A stretch of 64,000 nucleotides of DNA from Saccharofermentans sp. (lineage in GTDB: Bacteria; Bacillota; Clostridia; Saccharofermentanales; Saccharofermentanaceae): the NCBI GenBank assembly GCA_024691325.1, contig JAILNR010000003.1, positions 45,260 to 109,259 of the forward strand. Direction: 5' to 3'. The position numbers were made by a program, and so were the translations under genes. Each line of letters starts with the position of its first letter. Position 1 is the first letter of the stretch. Positions 61,736 through 64,000 of the stretch are shown here, one piece after another. The notes under the pieces are model-generated. The model saw nothing but the letters and a program-made list of their open reading frames with translations. It did not search any database and was not told the DNA's origin.

Positions 61736-63022
61736 TTATTCCATATACCAAAGACCGGCCGTGTCGTACTGATCGGGAAGCACTTCCCAGTTACCGTTGC
61801 TTGTCTCTATGTACCAGCACTCTTCACCGGTGTCGTATTCCATGTTGCCGTATCCCGGATAGTCGGAAGAGATACCGCCATACCAATACTGCCAGACGGG
61901 CGGCTCTACATAGTCGTTATAGAAGAAGTAACAATCCGTGTCGGGATCGTAGTACGCTTCCTCCTCAGGTATCCATTCACATGTCCTGCCTGTTGCTTCA
62001 ACATAGATCGATTCCTGCTCCAGATACTTGCCTGTTCCCATCTCGGGCACATGCCAAAGCTCTGATGTGTCATAAGAATCGGGGAGCACTTCCCAGTTGC
62101 CGTTACTTGTCTCTATGTACCAGAGCCCCTCGTCGTAGTGATAGGACATCCAGCCGTAGTCACCGTAGTCGGATGAGATGCCTTCGTACCAGTACTGCCA
62201 CTCCGGAGGATCGACCTCATCAGCATAGACGAAGTAGCAGTCAGTCGGCTCATCGTAGTAGCACTCGTATTCATCATCCCAGTAGCAGTATCTGTCAAGA
62301 ACATCGATATAGATGCTGTCTTCAGAATTCTCTTCCTGCACATAAGAACTTTCCGCTCTTTTGTTTTCCGTCACAATCTTCCTCATGCACGCAAACATCA
62401 ACATAGGAAGAGCAAATATGAATACGAACATCGTCACGGCTATTCTTTTGAGCCTTCGGCCGAAGTCGCCTGAAGATGATGACAAGATCTGATCCTGAAG
62501 CTTATCTTCGATAACGGAATTATCGGCAACTTCGTTAAGAAGAGCGCCGCAGTTAGGACATGAAGGAATGGCACCTTCCTGCCACTTAAGCTTTATCTGG
62601 GTTCCGCAATAATTACATTGTAATTGTGTCTCGTAGCTATCACCGTTCTTGATGGCGACATTTTTGTAGTATTGTCCGTTCTCGTCGTAGTAACCGGCTT
62701 CATACCGGGTCCCCGTCGATTCATCGTACCACCTTGAAGGATAGTACTGATAATCATGTCTTGAAGAACGGATCAGAGGAGTTGCAAGAGAACCCATATA
62801 GCCCCGGGGCTGATTTGTTCTCGCCTTCTTGGGCGGAGTTATCGTTCTCGTTCCGGTCTTTCCGTAATTACCGAACGTACGCGAACCGCCGGAGTGGCTG
62901 CTGTGTGAACTGTAACTTCTCCTGCTTGACGAGTGACTGCTGTGACTCGAACGGCTTGAACTCCTGTGTGAACTTGAGCTTCTGTGTGAGCTCGAACTTG
63001 AACTTCTCCTTGATGGCGGCAT
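61736..63022 (-). CDS. Ser/Arg-rich zinc-ribbon membrane protein with two 90-residue repeats
   Basis: This 428-residue protein has a Ser/Arg/His-rich N-terminal tail (about 1-50), a zinc-ribbon (about 138-160, CNYCGTQIKLKW, CPNCGALL) and one membrane helix (about 193-215). Two outer repeats of about 90 residues follow, each with CYFxYxDxVxPPxWQYWYxGISSDY and ending in WYIETSNGNWEVLPD. I do not recognise the repeat. GGGAGGGG lies 6 nt before the ATG. The tail and zinc-ribbon would be cytosolic and the repeats outside. Acidic and Trp/Tyr-rich repeats could bind carbohydrate or metal ions. Confidence 0.65.
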   Translation of the reverse strand: MPPSRRSSSSSSHRSSSSHRSSSRSSHSSHSSSRRSYSSHSSHSGGSRTFGNYGKTGTRTITPPKKARTNQPRGYMGSLATPLIRSSRHDYQYYPSRWYDESTGTRYEAGYYDENGQYYKNVAIKNGDSYETQLQCNYCGTQIKLKWQEGAIPSCPNCGALLNEVADNSVIEDKLQDQILSSSSGDFGRRLKRIAVTMFVFIFALPMLMFACMRKIVTENKRAESSYVQEENSEDSIYIDVLDRYCYWDDEYECYYDEPTDCYFVYADEVDPPEWQYWYEGISSDYGDYGWMSYHYDEGLWYIETSNGNWEVLPDSYDTSELWHVPEMGTGKYLEQESIYVEATGRTCEWIPEEEAYYDPDTDCYFFYNDYVEPPVWQYWYGGISSDYPGYGNMEYDTGEECWYIETSNGNWEVLPDQYDTAGLWYME

Positions 63023-63143
63023 ATCTATTCCCCTCCCTTATGCCATACTGATGATAATTATATCAAATACCTGCGAATGCGGTCTCTTTTATTGCAAGGA
63101 AGGAGGAACGCCTCAATTAAAAGTCACATGTATAGTTACGACT

Positions 63144-63254
63144 TCACTTCGCGCAGGCCACTTGTAATGGAAACCCCATGCCGATACTCCGGATGCGGTT
63201 CTCACGCCACTTGCGGGGATAGTTAAAGAAGATGAATACAGTATATTTCATCAT
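63144..63254 (-). CDS. Small frame coupled to the right-edge gene
   Basis: A 36-codon frame starts at an ATG that overlaps the stop of the right-edge gene (CTATGATG) and has GGAGGT 9 nt upstream, which is also the coding sequence for the end of that gene. It begins MMKYTVFIFFNYP. I do not recognise it; it may be the start of a deleted gene or a small protein. Confidence 0.35.
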   Translation of the reverse strand: MMKYTVFIFFNYPRKWRENRIRSIGMGFPLQVACAK

Positions 63255-64000
63255 AGTCTGTTACCTCCATTCGCATCATTAGTATTTTGAGGTGTGTAAT
63301 CATCGGCATTCTCAAATGCAGGAAGCGCCCATTTTCTCATCTCATCCCAGGTGGGCATCTGCCTCCCGGGACGTCCCTTACGATATTCTTCAAACATCTC
63401 GTCCAGATATTTCATCTCTCGTATGCCATTTTCGCAATGATCGGATACCATAAGTTTGCCTAAAACGGTTTTGGACATCACGCTGTACAGCATATGCATT
63501 GCCTTTTTCTTAGCTCCACCTGCATAATAGCCGTCTTCTCCCTGCGGCATTACCGGTATATGTTGATCCTTCAGAAAATTGAAACACTCTCCTGTAGCAT
63601 CCATGACCATCCGGATCTGTTTGCCCGTAGCCTTTTTCAGGTCATAATCAAGATGATAGCTCAGATAACAATACGGCATTATCTCTGCTATGTGATACAT
63701 ATAGTACGCGTACATGTTATCAACCGGCGTGATCTTATAACCGCTGACCTTAAATGCATTTTTCAGTTTCAGGATTTCTGAATCAGACGGGTTCCTGTTC
63801 AGACCTCCGACCGTAAGATCTGTTACCGGAAGATGTCCTGCTACAGTAACGCCATCTTCCCTGTGCCCTGCCGAGCCTTGAAAACCATAAAGATGGGGTA
63901 TATTTTTGAGTGCTTCTTCGCATTTATCTGTTTCCATGTTATTGCCGACAAGTACGAGCAGATCGGCATTCAATGACGATAGTACCGGAAGGAGTGCCAA
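63251..64000 (-). CDS. Ketopantoate reductase-like protein, C-terminal part (right edge)
   Basis: The 249 visible residues run off the right edge without a start codon with a supporting site, so the true N-terminus is outside the window. The visible part, with VGNNMETD near the start and a helical C-terminal domain (DNMYAYYMYHIAEIMPYCYL), resembles the ApbA/PanE-type reductases, which reduce ketopantoate or related 2-keto acids with NADPH. The call is by overall pattern only. Confidence 0.6.
   Translation of the reverse strand: MALLPVLSSLNADLLVLVGNNMETDKCEEALKNIPHLYGFQGSAGHREDGVTVAGHLPVTDLTVGGLNRNPSDSEILKLKNAFKVSGYKITPVDNMYAYYMYHIAEIMPYCYLSYHLDYDLKKATGKQIRMVMDATGECFNFLKDQHIPVMPQGEDGYYAGGAKKKAMHMLYSVMSKTVLGKLMVSDHCENGIREMKYLDEMFEEYRKGRPGRQMPTWDEMRKWALPAFENADDYTPQNTNDANGGNRL

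Overview
The window looks like chromosomal DNA of a Clostridia-type Bacillota, probably an anaerobe from the gut or rumen. The reasons are moderate GC content, strong purine-rich ribosome-binding sites on many genes, an Amt-PII fusion, a NHLM-type peptide exporter, cofactor-dependent phosphoglycerate mutase beside enolase, Feo iron uptake, a beta-mannoside operon, and many c-di-GMP proteins. The species cannot be named from sequence alone. I found no rRNA, tRNA, CRISPR array, prophage or insertion sequence. The genes at both edges are cut.

Layout. 0-8.7 kb: cysteine synthase; an ammonium transporter fused to PII behind a leader with two terminator-like hairpins; then a minus-strand beta-mannoside operon (sugar kinase, GH2 beta-mannosidase, mannose-isomerase-like protein, CPBP membrane protease). 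8.9-17.2 kb: two paralogous nuclease-like genes that carry the same 40-bp upstream element, with small enzymes, a TetR/MATE pair and an acyltransferase between them. 17.2-22.1 kb: an EAL phosphodiesterase, cytidine deaminase and a sugar-sensor GGDEF protein. 22.1-32 kb: two NHLM-type ABC transporters (one with a C39 peptidase), a very short HlyD-like protein and, divergently, a FecR/PT-rich surface protein, a CHASE2 class III cyclase and an MBL-GAF-GGDEF fusion. 32-37.9 kb: a run of small membrane proteins, then a CDP-tyvelose branch (CDP-paratose synthase and 2-epimerase) with a GT2 glycosyltransferase.

38-47.9 kb: an FAD oxidoreductase with its TetR regulator, transporters, an acetyltransferase, a GGDEF protein, a 52-residue small protein, a stand-alone HerA-type ATPase and a HAD phosphatase. 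48-54.6 kb: a feo operon (HMA protein, FeoA, FeoB, FeoC-like), then divergent gpmA and eno. All three promoters carry the same 18-bp palindrome, which suggests one metal-responsive regulator links iron uptake and lower glycolysis. 54.6-64 kb: an orphan zinc-type binding protein operon, an rRNA/tRNA methyltransferase, a phosphatase, an ACT-ACT-metallo-beta-lactamase fusion, a Ca/Na exchanger, an esterase, a protein with two 90-residue repeats, and a ketopantoate-reductase-like gene cut by the right edge.

Three signals stand out. (1) At least eight genes have a good -10 box ending only 6-8 nt before the ATG and no ribosome-binding site, so they look leaderless. (2) The two nuclease-like paralogues share a regulatory cassette in which every distance to the ATG is identical. 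(3) The same iron-box palindrome occurs six times at feo, gpmA and eno, with the same 23-bp tandem spacing at feo and gpmA.
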